NCBI RefSeq assembly: GCF_017814915.1
Contig: NZ_JAGIPZ010000006.1
Span: forward strand, 62,001-126,000
Length of the DNA stretch: 64,000 bases
From: Herbaspirillum sp. LeCh32-8
Lineage (GTDB): Bacteria; Pseudomonadota; Gammaproteobacteria; Burkholderiales; Burkholderiaceae_D
Direction: 5' to 3'
The stretch's first letter is position 1. Every line of letters starts with the position of its first letter. Made by a program: the position numbers and the translations under genes. Below the pieces are notes generated by a model that was not told where the DNA came from, did not search any database, and saw only the letters and a program-made list of their open reading frames with translations. Shown piece by piece: positions 52,702 through 61,731 of this stretch.

Positions 52702-54750
52702 CTATTTTTGAGGCGCAACTTTTCCACCGGCATTTTTCGCCGGCCGCTTTCCTGGCGGCGGCGCTTGCGGTTGCTTCTTCACTTCTTCCAGCAGATTGGC
52801 GCAATCGGCCTTTTGCTCGCCGTCGACATTGATCAGCGGCAGGATCGCCGTCACCGGCGCCAGCAGGCCCAGCGCCACTGCTCCTCCCGCACGCAGCGCC
52901 AGCACGCCGGCGTTGACGCCCACGTCGGGGTTCTTGAAGCTACCCTTCACGTACAGCGGCGAGCGCAGCGAGATGATGCGCAGACCCTTGCTCTTGGGAT
53001 GCACGTTCAGGTCCAGCTTCTCCTGCTTCATGTCCACCGTGCCGTCCACCACGATCAAGGCGTCTTCGGTATCCAGCAGCAGGGTCTTGGCCTGCATCAC
53101 CCCGTTATTCACAGGCAGGTCGCCGGCCAGGCAATTGAGCTTGACCTCACGGTCGCCGAACATCTTGCTCAGCACCACGTTACCCACATTCAATCCGGCC
53201 GCTTCCAGCAGGAACTTGCTGATCGCCCCCTGGCTCACCAGCGTCTTCACCTCGCCGTTGGACGAACCCAGCATCGCCGCCACCGAGTTGCCGGTGGCCG
53301 AGAGCTTGGCATCGCCGTTGATCTCGCCGAAGCTGGTCTGCGACGAGGCCAGTTCCGGGTACAGCTGCTGGATCTTCAGACGCCGCGCCGACATCTTGAT
53401 GTCGGACTTCATCTGCGCATCCTGCCCGTTCAAGCGGATGGACGAGTTCAGCTGGCCACCGGCCACGCCGAAGTTCAGCGGATCCAGCGTCAGCACCTTG
53501 TCCTTCAGGATCAGGTGCGCCTGCAGGTCGCTGATGGGCAAGTCCTTCTGCTTCAGGATGCGCTTGGCCACCAGCTTGACGTCGGCGTCCAGCGCGCCCC
53601 AGGCATCGGTGCTGAAGGGTTTGACCGGTAACACCTTGTCCGACGGCTGGCGCTCGGTGGCGCCGCGGTTGGCTTTCTCTTCATTGGAGTCGGCCCCGAT
53701 CAGCGGCGCCAAGTCGTCGAAGCGCAGCAGGTTGGACGTGATCGCGCCGTCCAGCCGCGGCCGCGTGCCGGCGGTGTTGTAGAACAGGCTGCCGCCGATG
53801 TCGCTGCTGCCGACCTTGCCGGTGAACTCTTCATAGCTCCATTCGCTGTGCTGGGCGTCGATCTTGCCCACAAGGTGCCCCTCGGTGGCGAACGGCGGCG
53901 TTTCCGGCAGCAGCACGCCGGTCAGCGGATACAGGTTGCCCATGCTGGCGCCGGAGACCGACAGCCGCAGGTCCAGCGCGGCCAGCTCGGCCGGTTTGGT
54001 CAGCGTGCCGCGCACGCCGATGGCAGTCTTGCCGACCTTCACATTGGCCTGCAGCGGATAGGGCTGCTGTTGGTCCTGCAGCGACAGCACGCCGCCGGCC
54101 TTGCCCTCGCCGCCGACCGGCGCGCCGTTGAAGCTGCCCTTGAGCTTCCAGCCCAGGCCGTAGACCTTTTCCTTGTCCGGATCGAGGGTGTCGATCTCGG
54201 CCTTGATATCGATCTTTTGCGTGGCGTCATTCAGCGCCAGTTTGCCCTCGCGCAGGATCAGCCGGCCCAGCTTCAGGTTCCACGTCGAGGGACCGTCGTC
54301 GCTGCTCTTGAAGGTCCAGTTATTCACAAGCTGCTTGTTGCGCAGCAGGGAGACGTCGGGGTTACGGATCTCCAGCGTCGGCACCGAAATATCGTGCACC
54401 AGCAAGGGCACCGGGTTGAGCGTGAAGGTGATCTGCTTGATGGTGGCCATCTGCCCCGACTGGCGGAACGCCTCAGGATTGGCCAGCGTGATGTCCTCAG
54501 CCTGCAGGCGCGGCCATGGCACCCAGCGCGACCAGCCGGTCACCGGCGGCGTAGTGGGCTCGGCGCGCTGCCATTTGAGGGAGAGGTTGCCGTTGATGGC
54601 GAACTCGCGCCCGATCGATTCCGAAACGCGATGGTTGATCCAGGGTTTGGCCCGGTTCCAGTCGAAGGTGAGGATGAAGATGATCGCGGCGGCGATCACG
54701 AGGACGAGGCTGGCGAGTAGCCACAGGCTTATTTTTAGTGGACGCGGCAT
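52702..54750 (-). CDS. AsmA-family protein
   Basis: A 682-residue protein starting MPRPLKISLWLLASLVLVIAAAIIFILTFDWNRAKPWI: one N-terminal membrane anchor followed by a long periplasmic part. The AsmA N-terminal pattern (INHRVSESIGREFAINGNLSLKWQ) and C-terminal region (DIKMSARRLKIQQLYPELASSQTSFGEINGDAKLSATGNSVAAMLGSSNGEV) are clear. These proteins are related to the repeating-beta-groove lipid-transfer family at the envelope (TamB/YhdP/YdbH type). An ATG at 54783 is an alternative start. Pro/Lys-rich C-terminal tail. Monocistronic. Confidence 0.9.
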   Translation of the reverse strand: MPRPLKISLWLLASLVLVIAAAIIFILTFDWNRAKPWINHRVSESIGREFAINGNLSLKWQRAEPTTPPVTGWSRWVPWPRLQAEDITLANPEAFRQSGQMATIKQITFTLNPVPLLVHDISVPTLEIRNPDVSLLRNKQLVNNWTFKSSDDGPSTWNLKLGRLILREGKLALNDATQKIDIKAEIDTLDPDKEKVYGLGWKLKGSFNGAPVGGEGKAGGVLSLQDQQQPYPLQANVKVGKTAIGVRGTLTKPAELAALDLRLSVSGASMGNLYPLTGVLLPETPPFATEGHLVGKIDAQHSEWSYEEFTGKVGSSDIGGSLFYNTAGTRPRLDGAITSNLLRFDDLAPLIGADSNEEKANRGATERQPSDKVLPVKPFSTDAWGALDADVKLVAKRILKQKDLPISDLQAHLILKDKVLTLDPLNFGVAGGQLNSSIRLNGQDAQMKSDIKMSARRLKIQQLYPELASSQTSFGEINGDAKLSATGNSVAAMLGSSNGEVKTLVSQGAISKFLLEAAGLNVGNVVLSKMFGDREVKLNCLAGDLPVNNGVMQAKTLLLDTEDALIVVDGTVDMKQEKLDLNVHPKSKGLRIISLRSPLYVKGSFKNPDVGVNAGVLALRAGGAVALGLLAPVTAILPLINVDGEQKADCANLLEEVKKQPQAPPPGKRPAKNAGGKVAPQK

Positions 54751-54892
54751 AGGTTCGGTCTTCCCGTGAGGGTTGATCAACATGCGCCGATGCCGCGGCC
54801 GCCGACTGGTGTCGGTGCGGGCACAGCCGGCCGCCCCTGTCTCACGGGGGCGGTTGGACTACTGCCGGATGTTTATGCCTGCGTGCGCCGCA

Positions 54893-55852
54893 TCAGCGCT
54901 TCATGTTGATACGACCGAATTCGTCGTGAGTTGTTGCAGAAAGGTGGGCGCGCAGCCATTTGTGGGCCGGATTGCGGGCGTCGCGCTCGTGCCACAGCAT
55001 GTCCACATGCTCTTCCGGCGTCTGGAACGGCAGCTCCTTGACCACCAGCACATCGGCCATGCCGGTGGCCGCCACCAGGTGGCGCGGCAGCACGGTCAGC
55101 AGTTCCGAGCTGGCGACGATGCGCCCGGCCGTGAAGAACTGGTTCACCGTCAGCAGGATCTTGCGTTCGCGGTTCATGCCCGCCAGCACGTCGTCGATCA
55201 CCGCGTGTGGTTTGCCAGACAGACTCACCAGCAGGTGGTCGGCCGCGCAGTAGGTGTCCAGTGTCAGCGGTTGTCCGGCCAGCGGGTGGTTCTTGTTCAT
55301 CACGCACACGTATTGGCCGGTGTACAGGCGGGCGTGGCTGATCTGGGTCTTGGCCATGCCCTGGCCGTCGGCCAGTTGCGCGGTCACGCCCGGGAAAAAT
55401 CCCACCGCCAGGTCGATGTCGCCGCGCAGCAGCATGGCGCGCGGGTCGCGGGTGGTCAGCGGCATCATGCGGATCTTGATGCGTGGGGCGTCGCGCATGA
55501 TGGTGCGCACCAGCGAAGGCAGCCACAGCGCCGCGGTGGCGTCCACCATCGCCATGCGGAAGGTGTTCTGGGCGCGAGAGATGTCGAAGCTTTCCGGCGC
55601 GATCACCGCTTCCAGTTCCGACAGCGCGCGGCGCACGGTCGGCCACAGCTCCTCGGCGCGCGGCGTCGGCTTGACGCCGTGGGCGGTGCGGATCACCAGG
55701 TCGTCGTTGAGCGTGTCGCGCAGGCGGCGTAGCGCATTGGAGACAGCCGGCTGGGTCATCGCCAGCAAGTTGGCCGCGCGCGTCAGATTTTGTTCGGTCA
55801 TCACCGCGTCGAATACGCGCAGCAGGTTCAGGTCCAAGGTGAGAAAGCTCAT
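54893..55852 (-). CDS. LysR-family regulator, NodD/LeuO-like branch
   Basis: A 319-residue protein starting MSFLTLDLNLLRVFDAVMTEQNLTRAANLLAMTQPAVSNALRRLRDTLNDDLVIRTAHGVKPTPRAEEL, characteristic of the NodD/LinR/LeuO branch. The effector domain is complete (LLRGDIDLAVGFFPGV, PRHLVAATGMADVLVVKELPFQTPEEHVDMLWHERDARNPAHKWLRAHL), similar to regulators of aromatic catabolism. Its start is 156 bases from the divergent small gene at 56009, which may be its target. Confidence 0.9.
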   Translation of the reverse strand: MSFLTLDLNLLRVFDAVMTEQNLTRAANLLAMTQPAVSNALRRLRDTLNDDLVIRTAHGVKPTPRAEELWPTVRRALSELEAVIAPESFDISRAQNTFRMAMVDATAALWLPSLVRTIMRDAPRIKIRMMPLTTRDPRAMLLRGDIDLAVGFFPGVTAQLADGQGMAKTQISHARLYTGQYVCVMNKNHPLAGQPLTLDTYCAADHLLVSLSGKPHAVIDDVLAGMNRERKILLTVNQFFTAGRIVASSELLTVLPRHLVAATGMADVLVVKELPFQTPEEHVDMLWHERDARNPAHKWLRAHLSATTHDEFGRINMKR

Positions 55853-56008
55853 AGGGCGGGCCTTTGCGGCTGAAAGTGGATCGCGAATAAATTCACAAGA
55901 TAGCTATTCACGAATTATATAACTGATATCCGAAAAGGAAATTGGTCAAACAAATGTGAGTTCACTACACTGCAATGCAACATAACACACATCGTCAAGG
56001 ATCGAATC

Positions 56009-56242
56009 ATGACTACCATCGCACAAAGCACCAACACCACGTTCAAGAGCAAGTTCGCCGCCGTGATGCGCAACATCTTCATCCACTTCGTGAAGGCCCA
56101 CGAGCTGCAAGCCGTTGCTCTGGTCGCCGCCGAGCAGGATCGCGTCGCCGGTTCGCGCCAGCTGAAGAACATGGCCGACAAGTTCGAAGCGACCCAGCCG
56201 AACCTGGCCGCCGAACTGCGTTTCATCGCTTCCCGCGGTTAA
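56009..56242 (+). CDS. Small protein of unknown function, first of a two-member family
   Basis: A 77-residue basic, helix-rich protein starting MTTIAQSTNTTFKSKFAAVM. AAGGA lies seven bases before the ATG. It has no signal peptide and no known motif. Its last 29 residues (RQLKNMADKFEATQPNLAAE and onward) match the end of the small protein at 56946-57263, with about 15 identities, notably TQPN and AAELR. Each gene is followed by the same 30-base element containing CCTCCTCCC and a terminator. I do not recognise the family; the gene layout recalls DUF1127-type small genes with CcsR RNAs. Confidence 0.7.
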   Translation: MTTIAQSTNTTFKSKFAAVMRNIFIHFVKAHELQAVALVAAEQDRVAGSRQLKNMADKFEATQPNLAAELRFIASRG

Positions 56243-56468
56243 TTCGCGACGCTGCCTGACAGCGATCGGCCGGCGACTTGAGGCGCCGGCAGTTGGCAGG
56301 AAGGCAAGCAGTACAGGATTCAAGTTTTACCGGTTGCGCGCCATCGCTGCGCAACATCGCGGAAGGCCCAACCGGCCGCCGCACTGGTAGTAGGGATTTC
56401 GGTTGTTCCGGCGCGTACGGCGCTTGTGTTGACGCTGATTCGATCAACGCGTCAGGACACCGATCCGT

Positions 56469-56530
56469 TGTCTCCTCCTCCCTCTTTAGGAAGGATTAAC
56501 CCCGTAGGCTCAGCCTGCGGGGTTTTTTTT
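56469..56530 (+). ncRNA. Candidate CCUCCUCCC-motif small RNA / 3' element, copy 1
   Basis: A 30-base segment (56469-56498) identical to 57342-57371 contains CCTCCTCCC at 56474-56482 and AGGAAGGA at 56488-56495, which can pair back on it. A terminator follows directly: CCCCG-AGGC with GCCT-CGGGG (56500-56522) and eight T. The anti-Shine-Dalgarno-like CU-rich core before a terminator downstream of a small gene is the hallmark of CcsR/cuckoo RNAs. Expression and the 5' end are unknown. Confidence 0.6.
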
Positions 56531-56531
56531 C

Positions 56532-56945
56532 GTCCCGCGATGTGTTCCGGCGCCCGCTTGCGAGTGGCCTGTCGCGGCCGAGGACGGGCCTGCGAACAGG
56601 GCCGGAGAGCGGACGCCTGCTACATCGGCATTGTGGGTGATATTCACCGGTCAATGGGGAAATGACGAAATGTCGTTGTTTTTTCACGGCAGGCCAGGCG
56701 CCCGGCCCGCCGCCCTCGCAAAACTGACGGCGGGCACCATCGCGCCAGGCCACGTCCGGCAAGACTTTCCGGACATCGGCGGGACAGCCGCCTCAATTCT
56801 CACAGACTCATTCACAAACGGTATATCTGATATGACAACTCTAAAGTAGTCATACCAGCCTCATCGGCCCATACTGCGACGCAACAACAGTGACATTGAA
56901 CGCCGCGCAAGAGATCGCGGCAGACTTATCAAAGGTAGAAATATC
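56532..56945. other. 414-base spacer between the first small-RNA element and the second small gene
   Basis: No credible coding frame or repeat seen. The part next to the second gene is AT-richer (56830-56870) and probably holds its promoter; AAAGGTAG before the ATG at 56946 is the ribosome binding site. Confidence 0.45.
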
Positions 56946-57263
56946 ATGTCGTTCCTGAACTTGGCCTTTCCCGCAGAAACCGCGATTCCTTTCGCGCAGA
57001 CGCTGATCGGCATGCTGGCCGCCTACATGCGCCCGGCCCTGGGCCTGGGAGCGCTGGTCACCTTCCTGATGGTGTTCAAGCCGCTGCTGCGCGGTCTGGC
57101 GCAAGCCGCCGTATTGCTGGTCAAGCCGCGCAAGTCGCTGGAGCAACGCATCCTGGCGCACAAGTTCAGCGGCAAGCGCATGCTCAACCGCATGGCCAAC
57201 GAATACAGCATGACCCAACCGAATTTCGCCGCCGAACTGCGCAACATGGCCGCCCGCGACTGA
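56946..57263 (+). CDS. Small protein of unknown function, second of a two-member family
   Basis: A 105-residue protein. Residues about 18-60 contain two hydrophobic stretches (TLIGMLAAYMRPALGLGALVTFLMVFKPLL, LAQAAVLLV), so it may be membrane-associated. The C-terminal 30 residues resemble the small protein at 56009-56242 (KRMLNRMANEYSMTQPNFAA, then ELR). It is followed 78 bases later by the repeated CCTCCTCCC element and a terminator. Function unknown. The shared tail plus shared 3' element suggests duplication of a gene-RNA unit. Confidence 0.7.
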   Translation: MSFLNLAFPAETAIPFAQTLIGMLAAYMRPALGLGALVTFLMVFKPLLRGLAQAAVLLVKPRKSLEQRILAHKFSGKRMLNRMANEYSMTQPNFAAELRNMAARD

Positions 57264-57341
57264 ACGTCGCCCCATGAGCAGTGCGAGGCCGACCGGCTTC
57301 TAGTCGTAGTCTTGAGTAGCAAAGTTTTGTAGTACGTACTG

Positions 57342-57405
57342 TGTCTCCTCCTCCCTCTTTAGGAAGGATTAGCCCCGCAAGCGCAAGCTCGCGGGGCTTT
57401 TTTTA
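57342..57405 (+). ncRNA. Candidate CCUCCUCCC-motif small RNA / 3' element, copy 2
   Basis: Identical to copy 1 over 30 bases (57342-57371), with CCTCCTCCC at 57347-57355. It is followed by its own terminator, GCCCCGC with GCGGGGC (57372-57398) and a T-run. The terminator stems of the two copies differ in sequence beyond the first CCCCG, so the 30-base segment itself appears to be under selection. Confidence 0.6.
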
Positions 57406-57499
57406 TCTGCGCGCAAGATCCGGCGTTGCGCGCGCCGGCAATCGTGATAACGTTGGCCTCCCCGCAACATTCACGCCACGCCTCACGCGTAAGACCATC

Positions 57500-58267
57500 A
57501 TGTGCCAGCTCCTTGGGATGAACTGCAACACCCCGACCGATATCGTCTTCAGCTTTACCGGTTTCGCCACGCGCGGAGGGCTCACTGACCACCACAGCGA
57601 CGGCTGGGGCATCGCCTTCTTCGAGGGCTCGGGGGTGCGTACCTTCGTTGACCACCAGGCCGCGGTCGAGTCGCCGGTGGCCGAGCTGATCAAGCACTAT
57701 CCGATCAAGTCGCAGCATGTCATCGCCCATATCCGCAAGGCCACCCAGGGCCGCGTCACGCTGGCCAACTGCCATCCCTTTGTGCGCGAGCTGTGGGGCC
57801 GCTACTGGGTGTTTGCTCACAACGGCGACCTGAAGAATTTCACGCCCGAGCTGGATGGCCCGTTCCGCCCGGTCGGCACCACCGACAGCGAACTGGCCTT
57901 CTGCTACATCCTGCAGGAGATCCGCAAGCGCTTCGGCGACCAGTTGCCGCTCCTGGCCGACCTGCGCGCGGCGCTGCGCGAGATAACCGACTTCATCGCC
58001 GGCCACGGCACCTTCAACATGCTGCTCTCGGACGGTTCGGCGCTCTACACCCACTGTTCCACCAACCTCTATTACATCGTGCGCCAGCACCCGTTTGCGA
58101 CCGCCAAGCTGTCCGACGATGACCTTTCGGTCGACTTCGCCGAGGTCACCACCGTCAATGACCGCGTGGCCGTCATCGTCACCCAGCCGCTGACCGATAA
58201 CGAGGTGTGGACGCAATACCAGCCGGGCGAGCTCAAGGTCTTCGTCGACGGCGCGGTGGTCGAGTAA
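57500..58267 (+). CDS. Class II glutamine amidotransferase-like protein (YafJ family)
   Basis: A 255-residue protein starting MCQLLGMNCNTPTDIVFSF. Cys2 becomes the N-terminal nucleophile after Met removal. Glutamine-pocket motifs are DHHSDGWGIAFFEG, HVIAHIRKATQG, CHPFVRELWGRYWVFAHNGDLK and DSELAFCYIL. It is the stand-alone glutaminase-type domain without synthase partner; the physiological acceptor is unknown. Close homologues are common beside dnaA-proximal genes in betaproteobacteria to my recollection, without assigned function. Confidence 0.9.
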   Translation: MCQLLGMNCNTPTDIVFSFTGFATRGGLTDHHSDGWGIAFFEGSGVRTFVDHQAAVESPVAELIKHYPIKSQHVIAHIRKATQGRVTLANCHPFVRELWGRYWVFAHNGDLKNFTPELDGPFRPVGTTDSELAFCYILQEIRKRFGDQLPLLADLRAALREITDFIAGHGTFNMLLSDGSALYTHCSTNLYYIVRQHPFATAKLSDDDLSVDFAEVTTVNDRVAVIVTQPLTDNEVWTQYQPGELKVFVDGAVVE

Positions 58268-58732
58268 GAAGAGATTTGCGCCGGAGTAACACCGGCCATT
58301 GTCCGGCGCCAACGTCCAAACCAGATTTTCAACAAGTTTTGTGAGGCAAAAACCGCCTAAAAGAGAAATAAAGGGGACATAGCCATGGGGTGTCCCCTGA
58401 ATCGGCACCACAGTTACAAAAAACACTGTCCCCATAAAAAATATTGCTCCTGAGGCAATCAAAACACTCTGTCCCCCTGTGATGCCCGCCCCGCAGCGCT
58501 TGTCGGAGGGGTAATGTGCATAAGTTGCGTTTCCCGCCTGTGGATATGATTTTTTACTCTGGCAATTTGCTTCGCCGCCTGTGGATAACTTGCGTCGACC
58601 AAGGTAAAATGCGTCCCTCGTTTGTGCCCGCCAAGCCCGATCCGCTACCCGACGACCTGGCTTCCCGGGATATCCGCTACGGATCCGGGCCCGTTCCGGC
58701 GGCACCGCACCTTATTCATACAAGAAAGCTTC
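58268..58732. other. 465-base region upstream of dnaA with GGGGACA repeats and DnaA boxes
   Basis: The left part holds a hairpin (GGGGACAT at 58373-58380 with GTGTCCCC ending at 58397) and two further CTGTCCCC units near 58427 and 58472, perhaps relics of a dispersed repeat. The right part has a one-mismatch DnaA box at 58539-58547, a T-rich stretch, and a perfect box (complement of TTATCCACA) at 58580-58588. These fit DnaA autoregulation of the dnaA promoter. No coding frame is seen. Confidence 0.6.
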
Positions 58733-60142
58733 ATGGAAAATTTCTGGCAGAGCTGCTCCACCACGCTCGAGCATGAACTGACGCCGCAGCAATACAGCGC
58801 CTGGATCAAGCCGCTGATCCCGCTGGACTACGAAGAAGGTCTGCTGCGCATCGCCGCGCCCAATCGTTTCAAGCTGGATTGGGTGAAGGCTCAGTTCGCC
58901 AATCGCATCACGGTGCTGGCCAGCGAATACTGGGAAGCGCCGACCGAAGTTCAGTTCGTGCTCGACCCGCGCATCGGCCAGGCGCGTCGCGCCGCCAGCG
59001 CCCAGCCCTCCGCCACCGACGGCGGCGGCGCTTCCGGCCTGGGCCTGCCCACGCACGAGCAGCTGCACCTCGACCCGGCGCCGGCCGCCACCCCGGTGCG
59101 CGCCGTCGCGCCGCGCCAGGAACAGTCGCGCATCAACCCGGTGCTGACCTTCGACAACCTGGTCACCGGTAAGGCCAACCAGCTGGCGCGCGCCGCCGCT
59201 ACGCAGGTCGCCAACAACCCCGGCACTTCGTACAACCCGCTGTTCCTGTACGGCGGCGTCGGCCTGGGTAAAACCCACATCATCCACGCCATCGGCAACC
59301 AGGTGCTTGTGGATAACCCCGGCGCCAAGATTCGCTACATTCACGCCGAGCAATACGTGCGCGACGTGGTGACGGCCTACCAGCGCAAGGGCTTCGACGA
59401 CTTCAAGCGTTACTACCACTCGCTGGACCTGCTGCTGATCGACGATATTCAATTCTTCGGCGGCAAGAGCCGCACCCAGGAAGAGTTCTTCTACGCCTTC
59501 GAAGCGCTGATCGCGGCCAAGAAACAGATCATCATCACCAGTGATACCTACCCCAAGGAAATCAGCGGCATGGACGACCGCCTGATCTCCCGCTTCGACT
59601 CCGGCCTGACGGTGGCCATCGAACCGCCCGAACTGGAAATGCGCGTGGCCATCCTGATGAAGAAGGCCGCCGCCGAAGACGTGGTGCTGTCCGACGACGT
59701 TGCCTTCTTCGTCGGCAAGCACTTGCGCTCCAACGTGCGCGAGCTGGAAGGCGCGCTGCGCAAGATTCTGGCGTACTCCCGCTTCCACAACCGTGACATC
59801 ACCATCGACGTCGTCAAGGAAGCGTTGAAGGACCTGCTGTCGGTGCAGAACCGCCAGATCTCGGTGGAAAACATCCAGAAGACCGTGGCCGACTTCTTTA
59901 ACATCAAGGTCGCCGACATGTACTCCAAGAAGCGCCCGGCCAACATTGCCCGCCCGCGTCAGATCGCCATGTACCTGGCCAAGGAGCTGACGCAGAAGAG
60001 CCTGCCGGAGATCGGCGACCTGTTCGGCGGGCGCGACCACACCACCGTGCTGCACGCGGTGCGCAAGATCGCCGCCGACCGCGCCAAGAGCCCGGAGTGC
60101 AACCACGAGCTGCACGTGCTGGAGCAGACCCTGAAAGGATGA
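58733..60142 (+). CDS. dnaA: Chromosomal replication initiator protein DnaA
   Basis: A 469-residue initiator. Domain I (1-85) starts [20 protein letters not shown]; a Ala/Pro-rich linker (86-135) is followed by the AAA+ domain with Walker A GGVGLGKT (174-181) and Walker [14 protein letters not shown]. The DNA-binding domain IV has the signature [16 protein letters not shown] near the C-terminus. Length is normal. Interestingly a perfect DnaA box lies inside the coding sequence at 59308-59316. The gene defines the origin-proximal end and heads dnaA-dnaN-gyrB. Confidence 0.98.
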   Translation: MENFWQSCSTTLEHELTPQQYSAWIKPLIPLDYEEGLLRIAAPNRFKLDWVKAQFANRITVLASEYWEAPTEVQFVLDPRIGQARRAASAQPSATDGGGASGLGLPTHEQLHLDPAPAATPVRAVAPRQEQSRINPVLTFDNLVTGKANQLARAAATQVANNPGTSYNPLFLYGGVGLGKTHIIHAIGNQVLVDNPGAKIRYIHAEQYVRDVVTAYQRKGFDDFKRYYHSLDLLLIDDIQFFGGKSRTQEEFFYAFEALIAAKKQIIITSDTYPKEISGMDDRLISRFDSGLTVAIEPPELEMRVAILMKKAAAEDVVLSDDVAFFVGKHLRSNVRELEGALRKILAYSRFHNRDITIDVVKEALKDLLSVQNRQISVENIQKTVADFFNIKVADMYSKKRPANIARPRQIAMYLAKELTQKSLPEIGDLFGGRDHTTVLHAVRKIAADRAKSPECNHELHVLEQTLKG

Positions 60143-61731
60143 TCGCCGGGCCCCGCTTGTGGATAAAAACAAACTTTTCCACAAGCGACCAAACGTCGTC
60201 AGTCGCACCGAATGCCGCCCGCGTGAAAACGGGGCGGCATTTTCTTTGGCCGGCTGATTTATTCACAGCGAATGTGAACGCATTGTCGGTTTTCGCTGTG
60301 GACAAGTGAACCCCTAGAAACACGCCGGGTGGCGGCTGCGGTGTGGGAAAGATTTATCCACATTGCAAAAAAAAGCGGCTTCCCTCAGGCATGAGCGACC
60401 GCGTGGAAAGCTGCGCCAGACAAGGGGGACAGAGTTATCCCCAGACGTACAAAGCGGAGCAAATTTCAGCCCGGAATCATCTTGTCCACACCTGATCTTT
60501 AAGGATGAAGAAGTCGCGGATTCACTGTCGCCTGTGGAAAAGTGGAAATGGCATGCGCGACTGCCGAGGCAAATACTATCCACATGTGCAAATCGCAACA
60601 TTCGGACCTACGACAGCCGATTTTTATCCACACAGCGAGCCCGAACAGTATTCGTAAATCTTATCCACAGAAAACCCCAAAAAAAATTTTTCGCGATTGC
60701 CTGACAAGCAGGCAATCGGGCGAAACACATCCCGGTCAGGACTCTTCATCTGCTCAACATCGCCGTGTGCCAAGTATTGTTGCGCGCGCCGGCCATCTTA
60801 TTCACAGGCTGTTTGCGGAAGCACGCCTGACGACCGATGGCGCGGATCTTGTGAAGAAAAATCGCCGGCCTTCGGCCGGCTACATACGGATCCACTACGC
60901 ACCGCCGCCGATACTCGGATACTCCCTTATCCACATCGCTTTCCCGTCCAAGCCGTCGCTTGTGGACAAGCCCTCCGGTAAACCGCGCCTGCGGCGGGCT
61001 CATCAACGATGCACAACCGGCGCTTTGCTGAACAGCGCAACTTGTTCACACCCGTACAAGAATTGTTGCGCCAGCCGATATTGTCAATCTGACTACATGC
61101 CCCCGCCAACGCCGCACGCATCGCCCGGCAACATCGTCATTCCTGCGCCGCCTCCACGGTCCCGGCGCAGCAGCAGCGGGCAATGCCGGCCGCCGCCTTA
61201 TCCACACGCTGGGCGCGTCCCGCCGCCACCTGAAGATTGCTCGTAAAAGCAGCATCCGCCCGCCATCAATTTCATGCCCAAAACCCCCTCTTCCTGCCTC
61301 TGCGGTCTACTCGGAAAGGGGGATGATTGGTACAATGTCAGACGATATTTCGCCGGCGGACGCAAGGGCCGCCCACAGAGCAGAAAATCCGCGAGGTATT
61401 AAGGAAACTTCGGAGAAAATCTCTTTAAAAACGAGTATTTACCTCCAAATGTTCGTAAGGTGTGGCCAGTGCAGCGTCTCGCACCGGATCGTTGAATAAC
61501 CAGCAACAATCCACCGCGATCAACATGCCGGCTTCGTCGGAACGGGTTTTCGGACCGGCGATGGCCGGCCATGCGAATGCAGGAGCGTTGCGTATTCAGG
61601 CAGGTTCCGGCTGCATGCAGCTGTTTTTTCAACTGAGGAGGAACACGCGCGACATTCGCATGACCGGACGCCCGCCAATGGCATCCCCATGAGCTCCTTT
61701 AATGACCACAACTAGCAAGGACAAACAGACT
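60143..61731. other. Probable oriC: 1.6 kb dnaA-dnaN spacer rich in DnaA boxes
   Basis: Perfect TTATCCACA boxes lie at 60354-60362, 60624-60632, 60661-60669, 60927-60935 and 61198-61206, with a perfect complement at 60158-60166. One-mismatch boxes are near 60175, 60259, 60297, 60434, 60482, 60533, 60576, 60798 and 60961. An A/T-rich stretch at 60667-60700 next to two perfect boxes is a candidate unwinding element. No coding frame in it looks real. A possible -10 (TACAAT, 61331-61336) may serve dnaN. Confidence 0.75.

Noticed and set aside
60542-61246. Possible protein within the dnaA-dnaN spacer
   Set aside because: Codon usage and composition do not resemble local genes, no ribosome binding site is present, and the DnaA boxes explain the sequence better.
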